Counted from the first letter of the stretch, positions 39,280-49,097 are shown. The stretch: DNA of 64,000 bases from Tritonibacter aquimaris (GCF_009617595.1 NZ_WIXK01000013.1:21092-85091); one strand, 5' to 3'. Made by a program: numbers and translations. The notes: generated by a model not told the origin, from the letters alone.

Positions 39280-40080
39280 TTATCGGTCAATTTTCGGCCC
39301 CATTACCGAGAGTGCTTGCTGATAGACGGTGGCTGCGTTCCAGGATTGTAAGATTTTGTAATTTGGCTCACCTGGTTGATAGCCTTTGCCGGGGCGCCAA
39401 CCTTTTTTGCGCAAGTAATGCGCGGTAGAGGCAAGTGCGTCGTAAAAATTGTAGAAATCAACCCGACCGTCGCCATCGCCATCCACCCCATAGCGCAGCG
39501 CATTGCCCGGCAGGAATTGGGTATGGCCAAGCTCTCCGTGTTTTGCACCTTTGGTCCGACCAGAAATCGCACCTTGGTCCACCAGCTTCAGCGCGCCAAG
39601 CGCGTGGGGTTCAAAAAACGCAGAACGGCGGCAATCATAGGTCAGCGTGACAATGGCGGAAACAACTTCGCTGTCGCCCATAAAGTTGCCAAATGCGGTT
39701 TCCATTCCGTGAATGGCAATCAAGATACCAGCAGGCACGCCGTATTGGCGCTCTAGGTTTTGATAAAAACTCAGATGGCGCGCTTTTTGTTTGCGCCCCT
39801 GGGCGATGATTGTGTTTGCCCCGCGCAGCTCCATGAAACGCTGCAATGAATAGCGAAAACTTTTCTGATTGCGGTCTGCTGCGATCGTGCGCGTCGCGTA
39901 TCTGGCCTGAGCCAGCGCATCAAGGCCACGCGCGCCAACACCTGCGCGCCGGGCGCTTTGTGCGAACTCGCGCTTCCAGGCATCAAACCCCGCGGCCGTG
40001 TTGCCGCAGCTTGCCCCATAGGCGGGGGTGGTTGCCAAGGCACCAACAATTGCGACCGCTCTTAAGATCTTCCACCCCAT
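39280..40080 (-). CDS. Lytic murein transglycosylase (MltB-like)
   Basis: A 266-residue exported protein with signal WKILRAVAIVGALATTPAYG. The catalytic region contains GILIAIHGMETAFGNFMG, where the Glu in GMETAFG is the catalytic acid of the MltB/SLT family 3. It continues with GHTQFLPGNALRYGVDGDGDG and YFYD-type segments, then the RKKGWRPG motif. It cleaves peptidoglycan glycan strands to 1,6-anhydro products in the periplasm. Start chosen at 40080 because GGAGGGG precedes it. Confidence 0.9.
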   Translation of the reverse strand: MGWKILRAVAIVGALATTPAYGASCGNTAAGFDAWKREFAQSARRAGVGARGLDALAQARYATRTIAADRNQKSFRYSLQRFMELRGANTIIAQGRKQKARHLSFYQNLERQYGVPAGILIAIHGMETAFGNFMGDSEVVSAIVTLTYDCRRSAFFEPHALGALKLVDQGAISGRTKGAKHGELGHTQFLPGNALRYGVDGDGDGRVDFYNFYDALASTAHYLRKKGWRPGKGYQPGEPNYKILQSWNAATVYQQALSVMGPKIDR

Positions 40081-40141
40081 TGCGTCCCCTCCAGCTGGTT
40101 TAATTCCAGTGTGACGCAATTTTTGAAAATCTCAAACCCCT

Positions 40142-41377
40142 TCAGCCAAAGGCCGCCTGTGCCGAAAGCGCCAAACCATCCGCCACAGCGGTCATTGCGT
40201 TTTGGGTTTCGACCTCTGCGTCGGGGCAAAGCGCCTGAAGGCTCTGCTGCACAGCCCCCAAAAGCGACGAGCCCCCCACCAGCACCAGCCGGTTCACAGC
40301 AGCCGGGTCGATTTCCGCCTGCGCAAGGGTTTCGCGGGCGCAGGCCTGAATGCTGGCAACCGGCGGTGCCAGACAGTGCTGCATATCCTCAAGCGGGGCG
40401 GACAATCCGCGCTCCAGCACCTTCAGATCGATGCGCGCGTCCTGTTGGCTGTTGGCCTGAATTTTCCCGGCTTCGGTTGCAAAGGCGAGCTCATGGCCCG
40501 TTTCATCTTCAAGCGTGGCTACAAGGCGCGCCAGTTTGTCGGGCTCCACCGCATGTTGCAGCAGATCTTCCGCCTTGCGGCGGGTCTCGCGGGTGTAAAG
40601 AAAAGGGATCATCTGCCAGGTCGCCAGATCATTGAACAGCCGCTGCGGCGCGGGCAGGGTGCCGCCACCCATGCTGTTGCGGATCTCGCTGCCACGTCCA
40701 AGCAAGGGCATCACGTGATCAAGACTGATCTGGCGATCAAAATCGGTGCCGCCCAAACGCACACCGTGGCTGGCAAGGATACGCGGCGCGCATCCGTCTT
40801 CTTGCACAAAGGCAGTAAAGTCAGATGTACCACCGCCAATATCCACCACCAGACCAACGCCGGCTTTCGGCGGTGACGCCCGAAGCGCGGCCTCTGGCTC
40901 ATACATAAAGGTCACATCTTCAAAGCCTGCTTCCAGATAGCAGGCGCGCAGATCTTTTTCGGCCTGTGCATCCCGCGCGGGGTCCGCGCTGTGAAAATGC
41001 ACGGGACGCCCCGACAGCGCATGGGTGAACGTCATCCGGGTCTGCGCTTCGGCGCGTGTTTTCAGCTCTGCAAGAAACCGCGCGATAATGGTTGAAAAAG
41101 CCAGCCGTTCTCCACCCAGGCGGCGCTGCTCATGCAAAAGCGGTGTGCCCAGCAGGCTTTTGAGAGCACGCATAAACCGGCCTTCATCGCCCTGGATCAG
41201 GCCACGTGTTGCGCTGCGGCCAATGCGCATGCGCGCGGGCGAGACTTCAAAAAACACAGCGGTCGGCAGGGTGGTCTCTCCAGGTTCCAGCTCAATCAGC
41301 CAGGGGCGATCTGCGGCGGCAATACCGGCCGCCGTATTGGAGGTTCCAAAATCAATACCAAGCGTAGCCTGCGCCAT
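40142..41377 (-). CDS. Hsp70-family chaperone-like protein (YegD type)
   Basis: A 411-residue actin-fold ATPase without the C-terminal substrate-binding domain of DnaK. Phosphate-1 motif GIDFGTSNTA at the start, phosphate-2 VVDIGGGTSDF and adenosine LVGGSSLL. The start at 41377 follows GGAGG with 8-base spacing. YegD-like proteins are putative chaperones of unknown target. It is a single gene. Confidence 0.9.
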   Translation of the reverse strand: MAQATLGIDFGTSNTAAGIAAADRPWLIELEPGETTLPTAVFFEVSPARMRIGRSATRGLIQGDEGRFMRALKSLLGTPLLHEQRRLGGERLAFSTIIARFLAELKTRAEAQTRMTFTHALSGRPVHFHSADPARDAQAEKDLRACYLEAGFEDVTFMYEPEAALRASPPKAGVGLVVDIGGGTSDFTAFVQEDGCAPRILASHGVRLGGTDFDRQISLDHVMPLLGRGSEIRNSMGGGTLPAPQRLFNDLATWQMIPFLYTRETRRKAEDLLQHAVEPDKLARLVATLEDETGHELAFATEAGKIQANSQQDARIDLKVLERGLSAPLEDMQHCLAPPVASIQACARETLAQAEIDPAAVNRLVLVGGSSLLGAVQQSLQALCPDAEVETQNAMTAVADGLALSAQAAFG

Positions 41378-41541
41378 CTGTGCAACCTCCAATCAAAATA
41401 GGGAAGCGCGCTGGCTAAAGGGTGCAGAGGCCATGCGCAAGGGGAAACAGTGGAGTTTTACAAAACTATCATTGTGTTTTGGTGATATGCTAGCTTTGTA
41501 ATTGGTGACGTTTTTATTCCAGCTTTGTCCGAAAAGAATTT

Positions 41542-42450
41542 GTGGTCAAAAGGAAGCGTGAATTGGAAAAGACACTACAAGGGGCTGCAGATGAATTTAG
41601 GAGGCATCTAAAGGCATTTTACATGTCGAAGGCGGATCACCGAACGCTTGATGATATGACATTGGACGAATTGGTTTTTGCAGCCTGTGTGCTCGATGAC
41701 CGATCCATCCATGTGCACCCAAGAAGGGTTTTTCTCTCTCAGGAGCTAACTGCACGGCAGCTAAACGCAGAAACTAGTGATCAACTAAAAAAGATCATTG
41801 ATGACTGTGAAGCAGGGAAAAGCCTCAATCCTCTGCTCAACGATTTGCCCAAACTCAGAGCAGATCGCGCCGAAGACCAGTTGAATAAGGTGAGCGATCA
41901 ATTGCTTGTGCAACACGGCATTCACCATCTGCACCTTCGCCGAAAGAGAAGCAATGATCTGCTTTTTGCATGCTTCGCGCGAGAGGCTGCCTTCTTCATT
42001 GATGTCACGCGGCACGATTTTTCGCCACAAAGATACTTGGATATAGTTCTTAGGGATTGCCCGCGGATCGCCGGATATGAAGAGGTAAGGGGCAATCACA
42101 TTGTGTCCTGTGCGCCGAGAGAATCTGATCTGAAGGCCTCTCTATATCAGGTTCCAATTGGTTATATTATTGAAAGTAATGGAAAGTTTTATACCCAGGT
42201 TGGCCGTGGTGGTAGCTCGTTTGGAACTTCTGTAAATGCACGACGTAGGGCTTATGAAGTCTTGCGGTACTGTGAAGATATAGCTGCGTTCAACGCCAAC
42301 GATGCCGAGCATGCGTTTACATTCAGCATCCAAGAGATCCTTACCAAGGGACGGGTCTATTTGGTTGGGATCGACGATCACGGGAGATTGGCCAGCTTTG
42401 ATCCTAAAAGCGGAACACTTTACCCCAGTGGGTTCGAATTCACGATCTGA
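41542..42450 (+). CDS. Hypothetical protein with an HHLHL-type motif
   Basis: A 302-residue protein I cannot name. A GTG start at 41542 is used; an ATG at 41623 would shorten it by 27 residues. A central segment (VQHGIHHLHLRRKRSNDLLFACF and AAFFIDVTRHD) has a His-rich strand followed by LLFAxF and a hydrophobic strand ending in His. I have seen this general pattern in accessory proteins of unknown role. It is richer in A+T than its neighbours and sits between two core genes, so it may be acquired. Its function is open. Confidence 0.6.
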   Translation: MVKRKRELEKTLQGAADEFRRHLKAFYMSKADHRTLDDMTLDELVFAACVLDDRSIHVHPRRVFLSQELTARQLNAETSDQLKKIIDDCEAGKSLNPLLNDLPKLRADRAEDQLNKVSDQLLVQHGIHHLHLRRKRSNDLLFACFAREAAFFIDVTRHDFSPQRYLDIVLRDCPRIAGYEEVRGNHIVSCAPRESDLKASLYQVPIGYIIESNGKFYTQVGRGGSSFGTSVNARRRAYEVLRYCEDIAAFNANDAEHAFTFSIQEILTKGRVYLVGIDDHGRLASFDPKSGTLYPSGFEFTI

Positions 42451-42457
42451 ATGCAAA

Positions 42458-42480
42458 ACAGGCGCCACATGGGCGCCTGT
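42458..42480. terminator. Convergent terminator before glnA
   Basis: ACAGGCGCC, loop ACATG/CATGT region, GGCGCCTGT. The minus strand continues TTTTGCAT and so ends glnA; the plus strand can end the hypothetical gene. Confidence 0.85.
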
Positions 42481-42505
42481 CTCGTAAGTGTAATCCAGTG
42501 ATGGA

Positions 42506-43912
42506 TTAGCAGCTGTAGTACATGCCGAACTCAACCGGGTGCGGTGTGTGCTCGAACAGTTCAACTTCTTCCATCTTGAGCTCAATGTAGCCCTCGATCT
42601 GGTCTTTGGTGAACACGTCGCCCTGCAGCAGGAAGTCGTGGTCTGCCGCCAGGCAATCCAGTGCTTCGCGCAAGGAACCACAAACAGTTGGGATGCCAGC
42701 CAGCTCTTCTGCGGGCAGGTCATAGAGGTTCTTGTCCATGGCTTCGCCCGGATCGATCTTGTTCTTGATGCCGTCGATACCGGCCATCAGCAGCGCTGCA
42801 AAGCACAGGTAGGGGTTTGCAGACGGATCGGGGAAACGTGCTTCTACGCGCTTTGCTTTCGGGCTTTCGGTCCATGGGATACGAACACAGCCAGAACGGT
42901 TACGAGCAGAGTAGGCACGCAGAACAGGTGCTTCGAAACCCGGGATCAGACGCTTGTAAGAGTTGGTCGACGGGTTGGTGAAGGCGTTCAAGGTCTTCGC
43001 GTGCTTGAGGATACCACCGATGAAATACAGTGCTTCCTGCGACAGATCCGCGTATTTGTCACCAGCAAAGAGCGGCTTGCCCTCTTTCCAGATCGACATG
43101 TTCACGTGCATGCCGGTGCCGTTGTCGCCGTAGATCGGCTTGGGCATGAAGGTTGCGGATTTACCGTATGCATCTGCCACATTGTGGATGATGTATTTGT
43201 ATTTCTGCAGCTCGTCGGCCTGTTTGGTCAGGCTGTCAAAGATCAGGCCCAGCTCGTGCTGACAGGACGCAACCTCGTGGTGGTGCTTGTCAACTTTCAT
43301 GCCGATGCGCTTCATGGTGGAGAGCATCTCGGAGCGCAGGTCTTGCGCTTCGTCGATGGGGTTCACCGGGAAGTAGCCGCCTTTAATGCCAGGACGGTGA
43401 CCTTTGTTGCCCATCTCGTATTCAGTGTCGGTGTTCCAGGACGCATCAGTCGCGTCAACTTCGTAGGACACTTTGTTGATGGAGTTGGAGTAACGCACAT
43501 CGTCAAACAGGAAGAATTCTGCTTCCGGGCCCATGTATGCTGCGTCACCCACGCCTGAAGATTTCAGGTAGGCTTCTGCTTTCTGGGCGGTGCCGCGCGG
43601 ATCACGTGCATAGGCTTCGCCAGTGTCGGGCTCAACGATGGAGCAGTGAATGCAGAGTGTTTTTTCCGCATAGAAGGGATCAACGTAGACAGAATCCAGA
43701 TCTGGGATCAGTTTCATGTCTGAATCTTCGATGGATTTCCAACCTTCGATGGAAGACCCATCAAACATGAAGCCCTCGTCGAGGAAGTCTTCGTCAACCA
43801 TGTCCACGTCAACGGTGACGTGCTGAAGCTTGCCGCGAACGTCCGTAAAACGGATATCCACATAGGCCGCTTCTTCCTCCTTGATCAGCTTCAGAACTGC
43901 TTCTGCGCTCAT
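42506..43912 (-). CDS. glnA: Glutamine synthetase type I
   Basis: A 468-residue GSI. Catalytic and metal blocks are visible: [49 protein letters not shown] and [15 protein letters not shown]. The adenylylation site Tyr is in [11 protein letters not shown], so activity is likely tuned by GlnE-type modification (glnE is not in the window). The start at 43912 ([14 protein letters not shown]) follows GAGGGA. It is 36 bases behind glnB in the same operon. Confidence 0.98.
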   Translation of the reverse strand: MSAEAVLKLIKEEEAAYVDIRFTDVRGKLQHVTVDVDMVDEDFLDEGFMFDGSSIEGWKSIEDSDMKLIPDLDSVYVDPFYAEKTLCIHCSIVEPDTGEAYARDPRGTAQKAEAYLKSSGVGDAAYMGPEAEFFLFDDVRYSNSINKVSYEVDATDASWNTDTEYEMGNKGHRPGIKGGYFPVNPIDEAQDLRSEMLSTMKRIGMKVDKHHHEVASCQHELGLIFDSLTKQADELQKYKYIIHNVADAYGKSATFMPKPIYGDNGTGMHVNMSIWKEGKPLFAGDKYADLSQEALYFIGGILKHAKTLNAFTNPSTNSYKRLIPGFEAPVLRAYSARNRSGCVRIPWTESPKAKRVEARFPDPSANPYLCFAALLMAGIDGIKNKIDPGEAMDKNLYDLPAEELAGIPTVCGSLREALDCLAADHDFLLQGDVFTKDQIEGYIELKMEEVELFEHTPHPVEFGMYYSC

Positions 43913-43948
43913 TCCCTCATTCCCTTCCAATAGTGTATCTGGATGTGA

Positions 43949-44326
<378 letters not shown>

Positions 44327-44458
44327 TCATTTCTAGTAGGAGACGACAATGCGCAGTTACTGCAATATTGAATTTTCCGCGGTGGTGCGGTGTTTAAGTG
44401 ATTAAAAATTGAACACTATGATTAAAAATAGTGCAGTTTGTGAACTCTGGGTGCTGAA

Positions 44459-46207
44459 ATGGTGGAACTTCTGACCGCCGCACAGATGCGGATGATCGAA
44501 AAAGCGGCAATTGACAGCGGTGAGGTCACAGGCCTTGAGCTGATGGAACGCGCAGGCGGTGGCGTGGTTGAGGCAATCTATGAAGAATGGCCCGAGTTTG
44601 CGCCCGCTGAGCGGGGGGCAGCCCCTAGTTCTAATATCAAGCGGGGGCCAGCCCCCGCGCCCCCGGAGTATTTGAAAAAAGGTGAAGAGGCACCGCGCCG
44701 GGCGGTGGTTTTATGCGGGCCGGGCAATAATGGCGGTGATGGCTTTGTGGTGGCACGGCTGCTGCACCGGGATGGCTGGGTGGTTGAGGTGTTTCTCTAT
44801 GGTGACCCTGATAAGCTGCCACCGGATGCGCGGACAAACTATGAGCGGTGGTGTGAGATTGGGCGTGTCTCATCGCTTAAGACGTTCCTGCTTCGAGAGG
44901 GTTGGGGGTGTGATCTGTTGATCGACGGGCTGTTTGGAACGGGATTTAGAAGACCGGTTCCAGAACTTGGTGAGTTGTTTTGGAACATGGAAGACATGGT
45001 GGATTGTTTCACCGTGTCTCCTGGCCATCCAATAGGTCGTCCAGCAATTGTTTCCATCGATTTGCCCAGCGGTCTCTGTTCCGATAGTGGAAAGGAGCTG
45101 ATGCACGGGGATCACTGGAATCGATTTGCCGCGTCTGCTCATTTAACCGTTACCTTTCATCGCCCCAAGGTTGGTCACTATCTGAGCGACAGGGCAGCGC
45201 AAGCAGGTAGGTTGCGTATTGCGGATATTGGTTTGGAAGAGGCCCAAAAGGCGCTGGATTGGGTTTCTCTTTTGTCGGCCGTTTCAGACGATGAAAATGA
45301 ACACCTGCCTACGTGGCGACTGGCAAAGACTATTATGGTTCGAAGGGTCGAAGCGACTCATCCTAATTGGCTGTCAAAGGGAAGTGATGACCACAAATTT
45401 TCCCACGGCCATGCGCTGATCCTCACCGGCGGCGCTGGCAAAACCGGGGCGGCGCGGCTGGCGGCGCGGGGGGCGTTGCGTATTGGGGCAGGGCTGGTGA
45501 CGCTTGGTGTGCCGCAGGATGCCAGGCTGGAAGTGGCGAGCCAGATTACCGCGCTGATGATGTGTGATGTGGAAACAGAACAGGATCTCTCTGACGTTTT
45601 GATGGATACGCGCATTAACGCGCTTTGTCTGGGGCCGGGGCTCGGGATGGACCGTGCGCGTGCCCTGGTGCCGCTGGCGCTGACAGACCCGGATCGCCAT
45701 GTGGTGCTGGATGCGGATGCGCTTTCGGGTTTTGCCGAAAACCCGGACGCCCTGTTTGCACTGCTACATGAAAACTGCGTGCTGACGCCGCATGGCGGCG
45801 AATTTGCCCGCCTTTTTCCCGATATTGCCGAAAAACTGAACGCGCTGCCTGCATCCGGGCCTGCCTTTTCCAAGGTGGATGCCACCCGCGCCGCCGCCAA
45901 ACGGGCAGGGTGCACCGTGCTGTTCAAAGGCCCCGACACCGTAATAGCAACGCCTGATGGAAGCTGCGCCATCAATGCCGCGCTCTATGAACGCGCTGCG
46001 CCCTGGCTGGCGACGGCTGGGTCGGGCGATGTGCTGGCTGGGTTTATCACCGGCCTGTTGGCGCGTGGGATGTCGCCGCAATCGGCGGCGGAAACTGCGG
46101 CCTGGCTGCATGTGGAATGTGCTCGCACATTTGGCCCTGGCCTAATTGCCGAAGATCTGTCAGAGCAGTTGCCCATAGTGTTCAGCCAATTGATTGACCA
46201 AAAATAA
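44459..46207 (+). CDS. Bifunctional NAD(P)HX epimerase / dehydratase
   Basis: A 582-residue fusion. Residues 1-280 are the YjeF_N epimerase (NnrE) with LELMERAGGGV, CGPGNNGGDGFVVARLL and DLPSGLCSD. Residues 300-580 are the ADP/ATP-dependent dehydratase (NnrD) with LILTGGAGKTGAARLAARGALRIGAGLVT, LGPGLG, VLDADALSGF and LATAGSGDVLAG. It repairs hydrated NAD(P)H. The epimerase half is interrupted after residue 51 by a Pro/Gly/Ala-rich, in-frame insert (about 30 residues) that coincides with a palindromic repeat element (44606-44690). There is no frameshift. It follows the divergently transcribed glnB with 171 bases between. Confidence 0.94.
   Translation: MVELLTAAQMRMIEKAAIDSGEVTGLELMERAGGGVVEAIYEEWPEFAPAERGAAPSSNIKRGPAPAPPEYLKKGEEAPRRAVVLCGPGNNGGDGFVVARLLHRDGWVVEVFLYGDPDKLPPDARTNYERWCEIGRVSSLKTFLLREGWGCDLLIDGLFGTGFRRPVPELGELFWNMEDMVDCFTVSPGHPIGRPAIVSIDLPSGLCSDSGKELMHGDHWNRFAASAHLTVTFHRPKVGHYLSDRAAQAGRLRIADIGLEEAQKALDWVSLLSAVSDDENEHLPTWRLAKTIMVRRVEATHPNWLSKGSDDHKFSHGHALILTGGAGKTGAARLAARGALRIGAGLVTLGVPQDARLEVASQITALMMCDVETEQDLSDVLMDTRINALCLGPGLGMDRARALVPLALTDPDRHVVLDADALSGFAENPDALFALLHENCVLTPHGGEFARLFPDIAEKLNALPASGPAFSKVDATRAAAKRAGCTVLFKGPDTVIATPDGSCAINAALYERAAPWLATAGSGDVLAGFITGLLARGMSPQSAAETAAWLHVECARTFGPGLIAEDLSEQLPIVFSQLIDQK
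44606..44690 (+). repeat. GC-rich palindromic repeat inserted in-frame in nnrE half
   Basis: The insert contains GGGGGGCAGCCCC and then the palindrome GCGGGGGC-CA-GCCCCCGC (44641-44658). It ends with CGGAGTATTTGAAAAAAGGTG (44664-44684, given as two parts: CGGAGTATTT and GAAAAAAGGTG). The latter string also occurs, with small changes, on the minus strand at 525-559. Reading through it adds residues such as GAAPSSNIKRGPAPAPPEYL to the protein, between WPEFAP and RRAVVLCGPGNNGG. Confidence 0.6.
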
Positions 46208-46310
46208 TGGGCGGTTGTAGCGTTTGATTGATGTGTCATGATATTATGATCACTGTGGACTAACCTTTTGAGTGCGATCCGGCACGACAGTTTAGTGATA
46301 GGTCTATTTT

Positions 46311-47342
46311 ATGGCATTTTGTTTCTTATCTCCGGGCACCTTTACGGGGGGACCCATGGCACTGCATCAGGCGGCTGCGGATCTCAACGTGCTGGGGGGC
46401 GAGGCCAGCGTGATGTATATCACCGACCGAGAGATCGGGGCGGGGCGGCAGGCGTTTTCCCGTTATGGCGACCAGATCTATATGCGCGCGGGCTTGCGCC
46501 AGTCTCGACCTGAAAGCGCGCTCAAGATGTTTGATGTGCCGCGGCGCAATTCAGCGCCATATGACAGCCATTTTATCCTGCCTGAACTTTGGCCAGATAT
46601 GGCGGCTGCATTGATCAATCACGGCTGTCCGAATGTCTATCTTTGGTGGCTCAGCGTCGATAATTTCCCGCTGACGTTTTTTAATCAGCTCGCCAATCAG
46701 CAGCTGATCCGGCAATGCCACAACCTGTGCCAATCCGCCTATGCCGCTGATTTTCTGCGCCAAAATGGGGCGACACAGGTTTCTATGCTGTCGGATTACA
46801 TCGATCTGAAACCAAAAGAGCCGGAGCTGCCTTTTGCGGCGCGCGATATTGATATCACCTACCTTCCAGCCAAAGCGCGTGGTGCCGAGCCACAGGTTGC
46901 CCGACTGAGCGAAATCTATAAGGTGGTCGCGATTGAGAATATGTCGCGTGATCAGGTGCTTGATACGCTCAGCCGTAGCAAAACCTTTATCGATTTTGGT
47001 CATCACCCCGGCAAAGATCGGGTGCCGCGCGAAGCTGCGCTCTGTGGTGCGATTCCGCTTGTGCGCCATGTGGGGGCCGCGCGCTATACGCAGGATGTGC
47101 CGTTGCCAAAGGCGCTGCTTTTGCCAACCGAGGTGTTTTTCCAGGAAGAGATGCTTTTGACCCGAATCAAAGCCGTATTGGAAGCTCCAGAGCGGTTTAC
47201 GGATGATCTTGATCGCTACCGCGCGCAGATCATGCAGCAAAAATCGGTGTTTGAAGCAGAGCTCAGCGCGTTGTTGCAACGCAAGGATCCGCCCGTGCCA
47301 GCGTCGCAGCCCAAACAGGTTTTGCCGCTCCCAGCAGAATAA
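46311..47342 (+). CDS. Glycosyltransferase-like protein
   Basis: A 343-residue protein. The N-terminus has FLSPGTFTGGPMALHQAA, a GT-B-like loop, and the C-terminal half has FIDFGHHPGKDRVPREAALCGAIPLVRHVG, which resembles the donor-binding part of GT-B glycosyltransferases. The fit is partial, so substrate and product are unknown. The start at 46311 has only a weak ribosome site (AGGTC). It ends 84 bases before the tRNA-Leu gene. Confidence 0.6.
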   Translation: MAFCFLSPGTFTGGPMALHQAAADLNVLGGEASVMYITDREIGAGRQAFSRYGDQIYMRAGLRQSRPESALKMFDVPRRNSAPYDSHFILPELWPDMAAALINHGCPNVYLWWLSVDNFPLTFFNQLANQQLIRQCHNLCQSAYAADFLRQNGATQVSMLSDYIDLKPKEPELPFAARDIDITYLPAKARGAEPQVARLSEIYKVVAIENMSRDQVLDTLSRSKTFIDFGHHPGKDRVPREAALCGAIPLVRHVGAARYTQDVPLPKALLLPTEVFFQEEMLLTRIKAVLEAPERFTDDLDRYRAQIMQQKSVFEAELSALLQRKDPPVPASQPKQVLPLPAE

Positions 47343-47425
47343 TGCCTGAGCTGCATTTTTCGCTCGCATCTGCCGTGGCCGTTTGCTAGAGAGCGCAAAC
47401 GGCACGCATTTGCAGTGCCAAATGT

Positions 47426-47510
47426 GCGGGTGTGGCGGAATTGGTAGACGCACCAGATTTAGGTTCTGGCGCCGCAAGGTGTGGGAGTTCGAGTCTCCCC
47501 ACCCGCACCA
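47426..47510 (+). tRNA. tRNA-Leu (anticodon UAG)
   Basis: An 85-base tRNA with encoded CCA. Acceptor stem GCGGGTG/CACCCGC, D-arm GGAATTGGTAGACGC, anticodon stem CCAGA/TCTGG with loop TTTAGGT (TAG), long variable arm and T-arm GGGAGTTCGAGTCTCCC. The long variable arm and the anticodon fit Leu. Its 3' part is the probable attachment site of the island that follows, because the C-terminal coding of a recombinase fragment runs into it from the other strand. Confidence 0.97.
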
Positions 47511-47887
47511 TCTCTAAAATTACCCTGTGAATCCATGCCTAAGGACTTGAAAGGCAACGATATTTCGGGAGTTCTGGCGCCTTCGTTTCGGTGATTGGAA
47601 AAGGGCGATGTAAACGCCAATCTCAACAACAATCTACGCGATGTGATTTTGCCGCTTTCCCATAGTTTCCAAGGGTTTGACAGGAAGCTCAGGGAGAGTT
47701 CTAGTGCCTCTTCCAGCCTCACTTGTGGAGGGCGTTGGAAATTGAGCTTATCCTGCAATCTGATCTTGGATTTTTCCAAGTTCGCGATCTTGTCTTCATA
47801 TGCTCCTAAAACAGTGTCTTTGGTTGCAGACATGATCCGAGCCAAGGGTGATTCAATCTGTTTCTCAACCTCAGTGATTTGGCGCTT
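47459..47887 (-). pseudogene. Serine site-specific recombinase, C-terminal fragment
   Basis: Minus-strand reading from about 47887 gives KRQITEVEKQIESPLARIMSA, then YEDKIANLEKSKIRLQDKL, a coiled-coil, and LEEALELSLSFLSNPWKLWESG with a following NEGARTPEISLPFKSLG. This is the C-terminal part of large serine recombinases of Rhodobacterales, as I know it. The N-terminal catalytic and DNA-binding parts are absent. The frame then reads through the tRNA-Leu 3' half (GAGGETRTPTPCGART) and stops inside it. The fragment is cut upstream by an IS3 remnant beginning at about 47883. Confidence 0.8.
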
Positions 47888-48562
47888 CGGCTACCGGACC
47901 GTCGCATGCCTTCTGGCTTCAACAAAAATACGGTGCAGCGGATATTCCAATTGACAGGCTGGCGGGTTCGGAAGTGGACGACGGGTGCTCGCTCTCGCAT
48001 CCAAGCCCTACAATCAGTCGCGCAGGGACCCAATGAACGTTGGGCCACTGACCTTGTACGTGTATGGGGTGGCAAGGACGGCTGGTGTACAATTGCCTTG
48101 GTTATGGACTGTCACACCCGCGAACTGCTTGGATGGCATCTATCTCGATCCGGAAAGGCGATCACTGCCGCATCGGCCCTTGAGCATGCTCTCATCGCGC
48201 GCTTTGGACGTTAGGAAAAGTAGAGGTGCCATTTCTTCTGCGCAATGATTTGCCAATGGATGCGCCACTGGTTCGAGCACCATTGGCGACGGGTTGGTTT
48301 TACATCTCGCAAGTACGCGGCTCTGGTCAAAAATTATGGTCTCCAGCAGGAGTTCATTACCCAACACCGCCCACAGCAGAACGGCATGATGGAACGATTG
48401 ATCCGGTCGCTGAAAGAGCAATGTGTACATCGACAGCGATTTGAGAGCCTTGCACACGCCAGCCGTGCGATGGGAGACTGGATACGGTTTTACGACAACC
48501 GCCGACCTCATCAGGCCCTTGCCATGCGCACGCCTGTCCAGGCAATTAAATTAGCAGCTTAA
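47883..48562 (+). pseudogene. IS3-family transposase orfB, frameshifted remnant
   Basis: Pieces in different frames align end to end: FGYRTVACLL (47887-47918), then GFNKNTVQRIFQL to LVMDCHTRELLGWHLSRSG and HALIARFG (to about 48208), then TLGKVEVPFLLRND. After some 40 out-of-place bases comes FTSRKYAALVKNYGLQQEF to RRPHQALAMRTPVQAI. At least three frame changes and a short insertion make it dead. The orfA gene and the start of orfB are missing. It abuts the recombinase fragment. Confidence 0.85.
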
Positions 48563-48565
48563 CCT

Positions 48566-49088
48566 GAGCAGACCCCGCTGGGTCGATACATCATGGCTGT
48601 AATCATCCACGACGGCCAGAACGCGGGAGCGACGACCGTCTGGCAGCGCATCCGATACAAAATTTAAGCTCCGCCGCTGATTAGGGCCAACTATTGGCTT
48701 CCTTGTGCCCAAATCGCGCTTCCTGCCGCTTCTGCGGCGGACCTGCAGCTTCTCTTCATAGAAGGATGCACCTCACTTTTTTGAATTAATGTCTCGGAGT
48801 ATGGCGTGGTCGAGTATCTGTTCGGCCTACGGCTTCTCTAGCTTGCCGTTCTCGTCCTTCAAAGCTCGCAATCGCTTCGCGTCAGAGGGCTACATCCCAC
48901 CATACTTTGATTAGTATTTGTAGAATGTCGCTTAGCATGATCCCATGCCGTCGACATACGTCTACGGTCATCTCTCCAGCTTCCTGTCCACTATTATGAT
49001 CTGTTCGTCTGTGAATTGTGCCTGCATTTGTCCGTCCTTTTGTTGGGCGGACTCTGTGCAAATCTGGAGGAGTTTTTGGGGCTCAGGT
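48566..49088 (-). pseudogene. Second IS3-family (IS407/IS51-like) remnant
   Basis: On the minus strand an orfA begins at about 49027 (MQAQFTDEQIIIV). It goes on with interrupted pieces recognisable as TFYKY-SKYGGM, SDAKRLRALKDENGKLEK and AEQILDHAILRDINSKK, broken by stops. Downstream an in-frame orfB piece reads EKLQVRRRSGRKR, GTRKPIVGPNQRRSLNFVSDALPDGRRSRVLAVVDDYS. The orfB piece is out of its normal order after a deletion of about 100 residues, so the element is inactive. Confidence 0.75.
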
Positions 49089-49097
49089 CACGAGATT

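Noticed and set aside
44330..44458. NtrC/sigma-54 sites upstream of glnB
   Set aside because: Some GC/TGC half-sites are present, but I could not find a clean TGCACC-type dyad or a GG-N10-GC promoter.
46551..47477. A 308-codon minus-strand frame over the glycosyltransferase-like gene and part of tRNA-Leu
   Set aside because: It overlaps a tRNA and a plus-strand gene with recognisable GT-B-like motifs, and its residues show no domain.
47595..47954. A 119-codon plus-strand open frame after tRNA-Leu
   Set aside because: Its first part is the complement of the recombinase fragment, and its last part is only the FGYRTVACLL piece of the broken transposase.
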